From the NCBI RefSeq assembly GCF_030284385.1, contig NZ_CP127221.1, positions 1,054,001 through 1,118,000 on the forward strand: a stretch of DNA of 64,000 bases. Reading direction: 5' to 3'. This DNA comes from Altererythrobacter rubellus (GTDB taxonomy: Bacteria; Pseudomonadota; Alphaproteobacteria; Sphingomonadales; Sphingomonadaceae). The first letter of the stretch is position 1; each line of letters opens with the position of its first letter. A model generated the notes under the pieces. That model did not search any database, had not been told where the DNA came from, and saw only the letters and a list, made by a program, of their open reading frames with translations. The position numbers and the translations under genes were made by a program. Shown here piece after piece: positions 1 to 8,331 of the stretch.

Positions 1-172
1 TCGCGACCAGATTGTGCTGATGAATCCAGTAAAGTGATCCGCCAATGCATTGCTCCCACTTGGTGGGCCGATACTTTGTCGTCAGATGCGGGCTGCGCCG
101 TCCGGCATACCAGCTCTCGATATCGTCGAAGCTTTGAGCTCCAAATGCAATCTTGGTCAAATTGAGCGGCAT
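1..172 (-). CDS. DUF1489 family protein, N-terminal part, cut by the left edge
   Basis: Reading the minus strand from an ATG at 172 gives an open frame of 57 codons that runs off the window. It begins MPLNLTKIAFGAQSFDD and contains TTKYRPTKWEQCIGGSLYWI. The opening LTKIA and the GGSLYWI motif are what I know from the DUF1489 family of alphaproteobacteria, a protein of roughly 140 residues with no established function. The frame is too short and too truncated for any domain statement beyond this. It is divergent from the cyclase gene that starts at 242, with only 69 bases between the two starts, so the promoters of both must lie there. Confidence 0.7.
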   Translation of the reverse strand, partial: MPLNLTKIAFGAQSFDDIESWYAGRRSPHLTTKYRPTKWEQCIGGSLYWIHQHNLVA

Positions 173-241
173 GGGTATGATCTGGCACATGAGGCCGCAG
201 ATTCAAGCCCGCTGGGGCAGTTTTGCGAGGGGAGAGTTTCA

Positions 242-1177
242 ATGAATACGAAGAATTTCCAAGGCGGCGTGCTTGCCGGAGTACTTTTGGCGGTGGCTGC
301 TTGCTCGCAAGCTCCAACGCAGGATGCTCCCGTCGCTGTTGGCGAACCTGATCCTCAGCTGGGCATGGTGACCACGATCACGCCGGGAATGACCGCGCGC
401 GCTGCGCGATTGGTCACTGAAGGCAAAACCTATGCGCTGGGGGTGATCACCGGCCCTGACACAGTTCCTTATCCGGGGCGGAGCTATTCAATCAGTGTTG
501 TAGGCATCAATGAGCCGATGGGTTCGAACAAAGCCACCGCGCATGATGACCGGCTCGAAACGCATGTCGGGATCGGCAGCCAGATCGACGGGTTCGGGCA
601 TATCGGGCGTGACGGAGTGCACTATGGAGGGGTCCGGCGTGAGGATATCTTTTCTGAAGATGGATTGAAGGCTCTAGGAATAGAGCACATTCCGCCCATC
701 GCCACGCGCGGGATCATGCTCGATATGGCAAAGCATTTCGGCGTGGACCGGCTTGCTCCCATGCAGGGTTTCGGGCGCGAGGAGATTTCCGCCGCTGCCG
801 AAGCGCAGGGTGTAACCATCGAAGCGGGCGATATTGTGCTGTTCCATACCGGATGGCTCTCGATGGCGGACGAAGACCCAAAAGCCTATATCGAGCAGCA
901 GCCGGGCATAAATATGGACGGAGCGGAGTATCTTGCCGAACTGGGCGTTGTGGCCATCGGTGCGGATAGCTCAGGGCTTGAAACGCAGGACTTCGGCGAG
1001 GGCCGTGTCTTTCCTGTCCACCAATTCCTGTTGGTGGATGCCGGTGTCTACATTCTGGAGACCATGAATACGAACGATCTTGCAGCAGACGGTGTGCACG
1101 AGTTCTTCTTTGTACTGGGTCAGCCGCGATTTGCGGGATCAGTGCAAGCGGTGATCAATCCGGTGGCGATTAGGTAG
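242..1177 (+). CDS. exported cyclase family protein (kynurenine formamidase-like), probable lipoprotein
   Basis: The start is set at the ATG at 242, preceded by GGGAG. The frame is open further upstream, but that part overlaps the divergent DUF1489 gene. The 311-residue product opens with a lipoprotein-type signal (hydrophobic GVLAGVLLAVAAC, lipobox Cys near residue 25), so it should be anchored on the periplasmic side of a membrane. Around residues 105-120 it has THVGIGSQIDGFGH, a variant of the metal-binding H-x-G-T-H-x-D-x-P-x-H motif of the cyclase family (PF04199). The canonical Gly-Thr-His is altered, so metal binding or substrate may differ from true kynurenine formamidases. The later DIVLFHTGW and GVVAIGADSSGLE stretches also fit the family. 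Substrate unknown. Confidence 0.8.
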   Translation: MNTKNFQGGVLAGVLLAVAACSQAPTQDAPVAVGEPDPQLGMVTTITPGMTARAARLVTEGKTYALGVITGPDTVPYPGRSYSISVVGINEPMGSNKATAHDDRLETHVGIGSQIDGFGHIGRDGVHYGGVRREDIFSEDGLKALGIEHIPPIATRGIMLDMAKHFGVDRLAPMQGFGREEISAAAEAQGVTIEAGDIVLFHTGWLSMADEDPKAYIEQQPGINMDGAEYLAELGVVAIGADSSGLETQDFGEGRVFPVHQFLLVDAGVYILETMNTNDLAADGVHEFFFVLGQPRFAGSVQAVINPVAIR

Positions 1178-1213
1178 ATAGCGAGGCAGCCGCGCCCGCT
1201 AGAAAAACTGCCG

Positions 1214-2662
1214 TTAGGCAAGGCCAGCAAGGACAGCCAGGCCAAGGAAGGCGAAAAAGCCCATGCTGTCAGTGATCATCGTCACGAAAACTGATGATGC
1301 CACAGCCGGGTCCTGATCCAGACGTTCAAACATCACCGGCACCAGAACGCCGGCCATGCCGGAAACGATGATATTGATCACCATCGCAACCGCGATCACC
1401 GTACCTAGCTGAGGCGTGAATAGTATTGCGGTTGCGATTCCGATCAGCACAGCGATGGTTACACCGTTCAGCAACGCAACGCGCAATTCGCGGCTCACGA
1501 TTTTCCAAGTGTTGGCCCGCGTCAGCTGATTGGTCGCGATTGCGCGCACAGCGACAGCCATGGTCTGTGTACCGGCATTGCCGCCGATACTGGCAACGAT
1601 CGGCATCAACACCGCGAGTGCGACCAGTTTCTCGATCGCGGCACCAAAGAAGGCGATGATGGCAGAGGCAACCACGGCTGTGCCAAGGTTCGCGATCAGC
1701 CAGCGCACGCGGCTGGAAAAAGCTTCGCGGATCGGCTCGTTAATATCGCCATCGCCCGCGCCCGACAGCAGCAGCACATCTTCACCGGCTTCTTCGGAGA
1801 TAATGTGGACGATGTCGTCCACTGTCATCTGCCCGACCAGGCGCCCGCTCTCGTCGACCACAGCGGCTGATATCAGATTGTATTTCTGGAACATCAGCGC
1901 GACTTCTTCCTGATCGGTATCGACCGGGATCAGAGTCTGATCGCGTTTCATTACATCGGTCAGCTTGATGTGACGCGGCGTGGTCAGCACCCAGCTTAGC
2001 GCGCAAGTGCCAACCGGATGGTGCCGTTCATCCACGACGAATACTTCGTAGAATTCCTGAGCCAGATCGCCTTCGTGACGCATATAGTCGATCAGACCGC
2101 CGACATTCATATGTTCCGGTACCGCCACAAAGTGCCGGCTCATCAAGCGGCCAGCGGTTTCTTCCGGATAAGCGAGCGCGCTTTCAATCGCCGCGCGGTC
2201 TTCGGAATCGACCTCGGCAAGGATTGCTTGCTGATCGTCTTCGTCCAGATCCTCGATCAGCTGAACCGCATCATCGGTTTCGAGCTGCTCGACAATGGTC
2301 GCAACCGCTTCAGGCGCGAGCGCTTCCATCATGTCTTCGCGCACGTGGTCGTTCAGCTCGGCGACCACTTCAGAACTCATCAAGTCTGTTATCGCAGCGG
2401 CGAGCTGTCCGCGCTCATCCTTGTCAAACAGCTCCAGCAAGTCGGCGACGTCAGCTGGGTGAAGCGGCTCCACCAGATCATACACGGCATTGTTGTCACC
2501 CGACTCAAATGCGTCACGTACGCTGCGGATATATTTGGGTTTTAGCCGGTTTTCTTCATCGTGCCGCTCGTCATCGATGCGGTCGTCAGGATGCGGGCCG
2601 TCTTCTTCCGGCATTTCAGCCGTCAGCAGGTCTTCCTCTTCAAGGCGCGCATCATCGGACAT
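1214..2662 (-). CDS. mgtE: magnesium transporter MgtE
   Basis: A 482-residue protein with the three-part layout of MgtE: a cytoplasmic helical N domain (about residues 50-175, rich in Asp/Glu), a CBS-domain pair (about 180-300), and a membrane domain of about five helices at the C-terminal third. The signature PIVASIGGNAGTQ in the membrane part is diagnostic for MgtE channels. The family mediates gated Mg2+ uptake across the inner membrane, with Mg2+ binding between the N and CBS domains closing the pore. The gene is convergent with the cyclase and divergent from the cyclophilin gene. I see no M-box riboswitch in the 98 bases upstream. Confidence 0.95.
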   Translation of the reverse strand: MSDDARLEEEDLLTAEMPEEDGPHPDDRIDDERHDEENRLKPKYIRSVRDAFESGDNNAVYDLVEPLHPADVADLLELFDKDERGQLAAAITDLMSSEVVAELNDHVREDMMEALAPEAVATIVEQLETDDAVQLIEDLDEDDQQAILAEVDSEDRAAIESALAYPEETAGRLMSRHFVAVPEHMNVGGLIDYMRHEGDLAQEFYEVFVVDERHHPVGTCALSWVLTTPRHIKLTDVMKRDQTLIPVDTDQEEVALMFQKYNLISAAVVDESGRLVGQMTVDDIVHIISEEAGEDVLLLSGAGDGDINEPIREAFSSRVRWLIANLGTAVVASAIIAFFGAAIEKLVALAVLMPIVASIGGNAGTQTMAVAVRAIATNQLTRANTWKIVSRELRVALLNGVTIAVLIGIATAILFTPQLGTVIAVAMVINIIVSGMAGVLVPVMFERLDQDPAVASSVFVTMITDSMGFFAFLGLAVLAGLA

Positions 2663-2760
2663 GGCGCTTGGTCTAGGCAGGCAGGGGGAAAAGGCAAGGT
2701 GCAGGGTGACTCACGCTCACAACTCTTTATACCGCTGCGCCAACAAAGGAGATTCTACCC

Positions 2761-3207
2761 ATGGCTGAGAAGCTGACATTTACCCTCGAATCCGGCGATG
2801 TTGTGATTAAATTGCGCCCCGATCTGGCACCGGGCCATGTTGAACGCATTACCGATCTGGCACAGGAAGGCTTTTACGATGGCGTGGTGTTCCACCGCGT
2901 GATTCCCGGCTTCATGGCGCAGGGCGGCGATCCGACCGGGACCGGCATGGGCGGCAGCGACCGTCCTGACCTGAAGGCGGAATTCAATGCAGAGCCGCAC
3001 GTGCGCGGCACATGCTCTATGGCCCGCACGCAAGTTCCGGACAGCGCGAACAGCCAGTTCTTCATCTGTTTCGATGATGCGCATTTCCTTGATGGCCAAT
3101 ACACCGTTTGGGGCCAGGTCGAGAGCGGCATGGAATTGATCGATGGTTTGGCAGTGGGTGAACCACCAGCCAATCCGAGCAAAATCGTGAAAGCCACGGT
3201 TTCCTGA
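2761..3207 (+). CDS. cyclophilin-type peptidyl-prolyl cis-trans isomerase
   Basis: A 148-residue single-domain cyclophilin without signal peptide, so cytoplasmic. VFHRVIPGFMAQGGD (about residues 42-56) carries the catalytic Arg and the FM-QGGD core, and SQFFICFDD plus LDGQYTVWGQV complete the active-site face. The family catalyses cis-trans isomerisation of Xaa-Pro bonds. The ATG at 2761 has a good AAAGGAG upstream. It is followed 10 bases later by a tiny lipoprotein gene and then miaB, so the three may be co-transcribed. Confidence 0.95.
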   Translation: MAEKLTFTLESGDVVIKLRPDLAPGHVERITDLAQEGFYDGVVFHRVIPGFMAQGGDPTGTGMGGSDRPDLKAEFNAEPHVRGTCSMARTQVPDSANSQFFICFDDAHFLDGQYTVWGQVESGMELIDGLAVGEPPANPSKIVKATVS

Positions 3208-3217
3208 TCCAACTATC

Positions 3218-3385
3218 ATGACGCACCGCAGAGCAGCACTGGTCCTGCTGGCATCGCTGCTCAGCGGTTGCGTCACATATCCTGACATCACCCGGTCGCG
3301 CAGCCCCTGCCGGATGGAGCCGGGCGGGTGGTGCGACTTTGGCCGCGAGAAGGACGTGCGCCGCGCCGCCTCTATAGCAGAATGA
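3218..3385 (+). CDS. very small lipoprotein (55 aa)
   Basis: A 55-codon frame from ATG 3218 to TGA 3385, below usual ORF-size cut-offs. It starts MTHRRAALVLLASLLSGC, a basic n-region, hydrophobic core and LSGC lipobox with Cys at residue 18, so the mature peptide would be only about 38 residues. That mature part has two further Cys (31 and 39) and a charged C-terminus (GREKDVRRAAS). It fits exactly between the cyclophilin stop and miaB. The clear lipobox is the main reason to accept it as real. No function can be assigned. Confidence 0.6.
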   Translation: MTHRRAALVLLASLLSGCVTYPDITRSRSPCRMEPGGWCDFGREKDVRRAASIAE

Positions 3386-3424
3386 TTGAACCCGCGCGGT
3401 CTTCCCGCTAAAGCGCGCGCCATC

Positions 3425-4765
3425 ATGAGACCGACAGAGACCCCCAAGACGTACCGCGTCAAAAGCTTCGGCTGCCAGATGAATGTCTATGATGGCGAAC
3501 GCATGGCGGAACTGCTTACTGAAAAAGGCATTACTGAGGCACCCGAAGGCAAGGACGCCGATCTGGTGGTTCTTAACACTTGCCATATTCGCGAGAAAGC
3601 AGCGGAGAAGATCTATTCGGACATTGGCCGCCTGACCAAAGGCAAGACGCAGAAAAAAGCGCCGATGATTGCGGTCGCTGGCTGCGTGGCGCAGGCCGAA
3701 GGCGAAGAGATCATGAAGCGCGCGCCGGCAGTTTCCATGGTGGTTGGGCCGCAAGCCTATCATCGACTGCCTGAAATGCTGGACCGGGCAGTGAAGGGCG
3801 AACGCGCGACCGATACCGACATGCCTGCGATTGCGAAGTTTGACAGCTTGCCTCAGCGCAAGCGTCGCTCCCCCACCGCATTCCTCACGGTCCAGGAAGG
3901 CTGCGACAAGTTCTGTACCTATTGCGTGGTACCCTACACACGCGGTGCGGAAATCTCGCGTCCATTCAATGATCTGATCACTGAAGCGCAGAAACTGGTT
4001 GAAGCCGGCGCGCGCGAAATCACGTTGCTGGGGCAGAATGTGAATGCCTGGTCCGCAGAGGACACAAAGGGACACACAGTAGGTCTGGCGGGCCTTATCC
4101 ATGCGCTAGCCAGGATCGATGGGCTCGAACGCATTCGTTATACAACAAGCCACCCCAATGACATGGATGATGCGCTGATCGCGGCGCATGGCGAAGTCGA
4201 CAAGCTGATGCCCTATCTTCATCTGCCGGTGCAGTCGGGCAATGATCGCGTGCTGAAAGCGATGAACCGCAGCCACACCGCGGAAAGCTATTTGCGGCTG
4301 CTTGAGCGGTTCCGTGAAGTGCGCCCTGATATCGCGCTGTCAGGCGATTTCATCGTCGGATTCCCAGGGGAGACCGAGGCCGAGTTTGAAGACACGCTGA
4401 AGATCGTGGACGAGGTCCGCTATTCTCAGGCGTTCAGTTTTAAATACTCGCCGCGTCCCGGCACGCCCGCAGCTACGATGGAGAATCAGCTCGCCAAAGA
4501 GGTGATGGATGACCGGCTTAAGCGCTTGCAGGCGCGGCTTAATCGCGACCAGCATGCATTCAACCAAGCGCTGGTCGGCAAAACTTGCGACGTGCTGGTG
4601 GAGCGCAAGGGCAAGCTGGACGGCCAATGGCTGGGCAAGTCGCCCTGGCTTACCTCGGTCTGGTTCGAGGATGACGCCCAGATAGGGGATATGGTAACGG
4701 TTGAGATCGTTGAAGGCGGCCCCAATTCGTTGATGGGCAAGCTCAAGCAGCCGGTATTCGCCTGA
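3425..4765 (+). CDS. miaB: tRNA-2-methylthio-N6-dimethylallyladenosine synthase MiaB
   Basis: A radical-SAM methylthiotransferase of 446 residues from ATG 3425. A TTG at 3386 would add 13 residues that do not look like the family. The N-terminal MTTase domain starts KSFGCQMNVYDGERM and has two further cluster Cys (LNTCHIREKA, VAGCVAQ). The radical-SAM triad is CDKFCTYC near residue 158, and a TRAM domain closes the C-terminus. MiaB adds the methylthio group to i6A37 of tRNAs reading UNN codons, using two 4Fe-4S clusters. It stands at the head of the conserved miaB-phoH-ybeY-corC string. Confidence 0.97.
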   Translation: MRPTETPKTYRVKSFGCQMNVYDGERMAELLTEKGITEAPEGKDADLVVLNTCHIREKAAEKIYSDIGRLTKGKTQKKAPMIAVAGCVAQAEGEEIMKRAPAVSMVVGPQAYHRLPEMLDRAVKGERATDTDMPAIAKFDSLPQRKRRSPTAFLTVQEGCDKFCTYCVVPYTRGAEISRPFNDLITEAQKLVEAGAREITLLGQNVNAWSAEDTKGHTVGLAGLIHALARIDGLERIRYTTSHPNDMDDALIAAHGEVDKLMPYLHLPVQSGNDRVLKAMNRSHTAESYLRLLERFREVRPDIALSGDFIVGFPGETEAEFEDTLKIVDEVRYSQAFSFKYSPRPGTPAATMENQLAKEVMDDRLKRLQARLNRDQHAFNQALVGKTCDVLVERKGKLDGQWLGKSPWLTSVWFEDDAQIGDMVTVEIVEGGPNSLMGKLKQPVFA

Positions 4766-4865
4766 GGGAATTGCGTGACAGCTGAGTGACTTTCCACCGC
4801 TTCGTGAAGGGCGCGCGCTTGCCAGCGGCGAAAACCCGCTTACATTTTCGACTCAGAAACACAGC

Positions 4866-4879
4866 TGGCGTTAACGCCA
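4866..4879. promoter_or_regulatory. perfect 14-bp palindrome abutting the phoH ribosome-binding site
   Basis: TGGCGTTAACGCCA is a perfect inverted repeat ending at the first base of the AAAGGAG that serves phoH. It could be a protein-binding site or a small mRNA hairpin modulating phoH translation. It is only 14 bp, so chance remains possible. Confidence 0.35.
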
Positions 4880-4888
4880 AAGGAGCGC

Positions 4889-5932
4889 ATGGCACGTAAA
4901 CCCGCCAATCAATCGCCCCGCGAAACCGGATCGAAGGTTTCGCCCTTTCCAGCAGCAGCCAGGCCGCGCCGCGCGCGGATCGAAATGAGCTTTGAGGATC
5001 AGTCGTTGCTGGTCCCATTGTTCGGCGAGTTCGATGCCAATCTGGTGCAGGTCGAAAACCGACTGGGCGTGTTTATCTCTGCCCGCGGGGACCAGCTACA
5101 GATCGAGGGGCCGCAAGACAGCGTGGCGCGCGCCCGCGATACGTTGCAAGCAATGTATGACCGGCTCGCCCAAGCGCAGGATCTGGATGCTGGCGCGATT
5201 GAATCGCTGATCGCAATGTCGAATGAGCCGACGTTGGAGGGGATCATCTCGGGCGATGAGGACAATGGCCCGCCGGTGATGATCCGGACCCGGCGCAAGA
5301 CGATCGTGCCGCGCAGTGCCGGGCAGATCCCTTACATGCGGCAACTGGCGAAGGATGATATCATCTTTGCATTGGGCCCAGCGGGGACCGGAAAAACCTA
5401 TCTCGCGGTGGCACAGGCCGTCAGTCAGTTGATAACGGGCAGCGTACAACGCCTGATCCTGTCGCGCCCGGCGGTGGAAGCTGGCGAAAAGCTGGGCTTT
5501 CTGCCCGGCGATATGAAGGACAAAGTCGATCCCTATCTTCGTCCGCTTTATGACGCGCTGTTCGATTGCATGCCGCCAGAACAGGTGGAAAGACGGATCG
5601 AAAGTGGAGAGATCGAGATCGCGCCGATTGCATTCATGCGCGGGCGGACACTGGCCGATGCATTTGTAATCCTGGATGAGGCCCAGAACACCACGCGCGA
5701 GCAGATGAAAATGTTTCTAACCCGTTTTGGCCAGAACAGCCGGATGGTGATCTGCGGCGACCCCAAACAGATCGACATTCCGGGTGGTGACCGGATGAGC
5801 GGCCTCGCGGATGCAGTAACCAAGCTGGAGAATGTTGAAGGGATTGCGGTGTCGCGCTTCACCAGCGCAGACGTGGTGCGCCACCCGATCGTGGGCCGTA
5901 TTGTTGAGGCCTATGAGGGCCCGTCCGAGTAG
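4889..5932 (+). CDS. PhoH family ATPase (YbeZ-like)
   Basis: A 347-residue cytoplasmic protein. An N-terminal KH-like segment (about residues 35-110) is followed by the PhoH P-loop domain with Walker A GPAGTGKTYLA near residue 165, the LSRPAVEAGEKLGFLPGDM block and Walker B VILDEAQNTT. This family binds and hydrolyses ATP and is thought to act with YbeY in RNA processing. The adjoining ybeY, whose GTG directly follows the phoH stop, supports coupled expression. The start ATG 4889 is preceded by AAAGGAG at tight spacing. Confidence 0.93.
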   Translation: MARKPANQSPRETGSKVSPFPAAARPRRARIEMSFEDQSLLVPLFGEFDANLVQVENRLGVFISARGDQLQIEGPQDSVARARDTLQAMYDRLAQAQDLDAGAIESLIAMSNEPTLEGIISGDEDNGPPVMIRTRRKTIVPRSAGQIPYMRQLAKDDIIFALGPAGTGKTYLAVAQAVSQLITGSVQRLILSRPAVEAGEKLGFLPGDMKDKVDPYLRPLYDALFDCMPPEQVERRIESGEIEIAPIAFMRGRTLADAFVILDEAQNTTREQMKMFLTRFGQNSRMVICGDPKQIDIPGGDRMSGLADAVTKLENVEGIAVSRFTSADVVRHPIVGRIVEAYEGPSE

Positions 5933-6418
5933 GTGGAACTAGACACCGACATTGATGGTTGGCCTTCGGGCGATTGGGAGGCGTTGGCCGCGAGCGCTGC
6001 GCAGGCTTGTGGAGACAACGCGCCCGAGCTTGCCAATGTGCGCCTGAGCGCAAGCCTGCTGTTCACCTCGGACGAAGAGGTTCGCACGCTCAACCGCGAG
6101 TGGCGGGGTCGTGACAAACCCACCAATGTTTTAAGCTTTCCCATGCTGACCCGCGAAGAATTGCTCGATCTGGCGCCTGACGGCCCGCCTGTCATGCTGG
6201 GGGATCTGGCACTTGCGTATGAGACTTGCGCTCGCGAAGCAGGGGCGAAATCGATACCGCTGGACCATCACGCCGCGCATTTGATCGTCCACGGATTGCT
6301 GCATCTTGCGGGCTACGACCACGAGATTAGTGAAGAAGATGCGGACAATATGGAGGCTTTGGAGATCCCGATACTTGCAAAACTTGGTATCGCAGACCCA
6401 TATATGGATCGTGACTGA
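5933..6418 (+). CDS. ybeY: endoribonuclease YbeY (rRNA maturation factor)
   Basis: 161 residues from a GTG directly after the phoH stop codon, so translation is very likely coupled. HLIVHGLLHLAGYDHE near residues 108-123 is the YbeY zinc site (three His) and defines the family. The conserved NREWRGRDKPTNVLSFP block sits near residue 55. YbeY takes part in 16S rRNA 3'-end maturation and ribosome quality control. The N-terminal region is somewhat longer than in E. coli YbeY (155 aa). Confidence 0.95.
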   Translation: MELDTDIDGWPSGDWEALAASAAQACGDNAPELANVRLSASLLFTSDEEVRTLNREWRGRDKPTNVLSFPMLTREELLDLAPDGPPVMLGDLALAYETCAREAGAKSIPLDHHAAHLIVHGLLHLAGYDHEISEEDADNMEALEIPILAKLGIADPYMDRD

Positions 6419-6439
6419 TAGGAGTAGCCACTAAGGGCC

Positions 6440-7363
6440 ATGCCCGATTCCCCATCTACCGCGGGAGACGCGGACAGTAGCAGCGGTCTGATGACCACTC
6501 TCAAGAACTTGCTAAAGATCGGCAATGGCGATCGCAGCCTTCGCGCGCAGCTCGAAGATGCGATTGATGAGCATGAAGACGGCAATTGTGATGCCGCTCC
6601 ATCCGAAGATGCTGGTGGCGATCTGTCGCCGGTTGAACGGCAGATGATGCGCAATCTACTGCACTTCAGCGAACACGATGCCGATGACGTGGCGGTGCCG
6701 CGTAGCGAAATCATCGCTGTGGAAGCGTCGATCAGCTGGGATGAGCTGGTCGCCGCATTTAGCGAGCATGGCCATTCGCGCATGCCGGTTTACCGTGAAA
6801 AGCTGGATGATGTGATCGGAATGATCCACATCAAGGACGTCTTTGCTTTCCTTGCAAATGGCAAGCCGCCGCCGGCGGATTGGACCACGCTGATGCGGCA
6901 ACCACTCTATGTGCCGCAGGTGCGCGGCGCATTGGATGTATTGGCCGACATGCGCGCACGGCGCGTTCATCTGGCAGTTGTCCTCGATGAATTCTCGGGA
7001 ACAGATGGCCTCATTACGATTGAAGATCTGGTCGAAGAAATTGTCGGTGACATTGAAGACGAGCATGACGATGCGCCAGAAGCGCTGATCGTGCCGATTG
7101 GTGACGGCATGTGGGATTGTGATGCGCGTGCCGAGTTGGATGATGTCGCTGAAATCGTGGACCCGCGCTTGGCAGAAGTTGCTGAATCGGTTGATACCTT
7201 GGGCGGCCTGACGTTCGTTCTGGCCGAACAGGTTCCGCCGGTTGGCGCAGTGGTTGAACATTCCAGTGGGTGGCGCATCGAAGTGATAGACGGCGATGAA
7301 ACCCACGTCACGCGGCTGCGTTTGCACGCGCCAAAGGATGCGGAAACAACAACAAAAGCCTAA
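6440..7363 (+). CDS. corC: hemolysin-family / CorC-type CBS-domain protein
   Basis: 307 residues, no membrane segment visible. An N-terminal acidic region precedes a CBS pair (VPRSEIIAVEASISWDEL ... HSRMPVYREKLDDVIGMIH ... GLITIEDLVEEIVGDIEDE), and a CorC/HlyC domain forms the last 80 residues (GGLTFVLAEQVPPVG). Members are linked to Mg2+/Co2+ efflux, although the molecular role is debated. It is the last gene of the miaB-phoH-ybeY-corC group and is followed by a hairpin at 7354-7378. In E. coli the same gene order continues with lnt, which is absent here. Confidence 0.9.
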   Translation: MPDSPSTAGDADSSSGLMTTLKNLLKIGNGDRSLRAQLEDAIDEHEDGNCDAAPSEDAGGDLSPVERQMMRNLLHFSEHDADDVAVPRSEIIAVEASISWDELVAAFSEHGHSRMPVYREKLDDVIGMIHIKDVFAFLANGKPPPADWTTLMRQPLYVPQVRGALDVLADMRARRVHLAVVLDEFSGTDGLITIEDLVEEIVGDIEDEHDDAPEALIVPIGDGMWDCDARAELDDVAEIVDPRLAEVAESVDTLGGLTFVLAEQVPPVGAVVEHSSGWRIEVIDGDETHVTRLRLHAPKDAETTTKA

Positions 7364-7378
7364 AAAATTTGGGCTTTT
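7354..7378 (+). terminator. probable intrinsic terminator after corC
   Basis: AAAAGCC (7354-7360) pairs with GGCTTTT (7372-7378) around an 11-base loop, overlapping the corC stop codon and followed by a T-rich stretch. It separates the miaB-corC group from the LysR gene. Confidence 0.55.
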
Positions 7379-7441
7379 CTTCGATTTTTTGCATCTTTTG
7401 ACTGGCGTAAGCGTATCTTTCTTGGAAAGAGAGAAATTGAA

Positions 7442-8326
7442 ATGCCAGCTCGTCGCCTACCCCCACTCCGCGCTCTTGAAGCGTTCATGCGAACAGTCCG
7501 CCTGGGCTCTGCTCGTGCCGCCGCTGAAGAGATCGGCCTGAGCCCTTCGGCGTTGTCGCGTCGGATCACCAATCTTGAGGAATTCGTCGGCAAGAAGCTG
7601 TTCACCCGGGCGCGCCAATCGATGCAGCTTACCGACGAAGGTCAGGCGTTCTACGAAGCGGTGAACCCGCACATGGAAGCGCTCGCTCGTGCGGTGGAAA
7701 GCCAATCGGACAATATCTCCTTGCTGCGATTGCGGTTGGGCGTGCTGCCACTGTTTGGTAGTCAGCGATTGTTTCCACGGCTGGGCGAGCTGCGTAAGCG
7801 GCACCCCTTGCTGCATATCGACATCGACACCGGGCCGCATCTGGAGGGCCGTGTTGGCGATACTCTCGATGCAGCCATCATCCTGTCCCAGGGGCCAGAG
7901 CAAGGCCTTCATGCGGTGCGGCTCGATCACAACATGGTGCACGCGATCTGCAGCAAGGAAATGGCGGGCACGCTGGGGGACGAGGTTGATATCGACAAGC
8001 TCGGCAAGCAAACCTTCCTAATCCACAACGAGCTGCCATTTAGTTTTGAAGCATGGAAGCGGGCACTTGGTTTGGAGAATCTGGAGCCTGCAGCGATCGA
8101 CCATTACGACTCTGGCCAGTTGATGCTGGAAGCAGCGGCGCAGGGTCTTGGCATAGCAATCATGCATGATGACCATTTGCGCCGTGCGGCCGACAATCGC
8201 CTTACTGACCTATATGGGGCGGAAGTTGAAAGCCCGTACAGCTATTGGTTTGTGTGCAAGCCGACCGCGCTGGAAGAACGGCCTGTCCGCCTGTTCCACG
8301 ATTGGCTGGTCAGTGCGGGGCTTTAA
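7442..8326 (+). CDS. LysR-family transcriptional regulator (GcvA-like)
   Basis: 294 residues: an N-terminal winged HTH (LPPLRALEAFMRTVRLGSAR, then AAAEEIGLSPSALSRRITNLE) and a type 2 periplasmic-binding-like effector domain (LRLGVLPLFGSQRLFPRLGEL to the end). The opening RRLPPLRALEAF is typical of the GcvA subgroup. An effector is not deducible. The gene is convergent with plsC (5 bases between stops) and sits alone between two conserved blocks, so it may be an insertion. No divergent target gene adjoins it. Confidence 0.92.
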   Translation: MPARRLPPLRALEAFMRTVRLGSARAAAEEIGLSPSALSRRITNLEEFVGKKLFTRARQSMQLTDEGQAFYEAVNPHMEALARAVESQSDNISLLRLRLGVLPLFGSQRLFPRLGELRKRHPLLHIDIDTGPHLEGRVGDTLDAAIILSQGPEQGLHAVRLDHNMVHAICSKEMAGTLGDEVDIDKLGKQTFLIHNELPFSFEAWKRALGLENLEPAAIDHYDSGQLMLEAAAQGLGIAIMHDDHLRRAADNRLTDLYGAEVESPYSYWFVCKPTALEERPVRLFHDWLVSAGL

Positions 8327-8331
8327 GCCCG

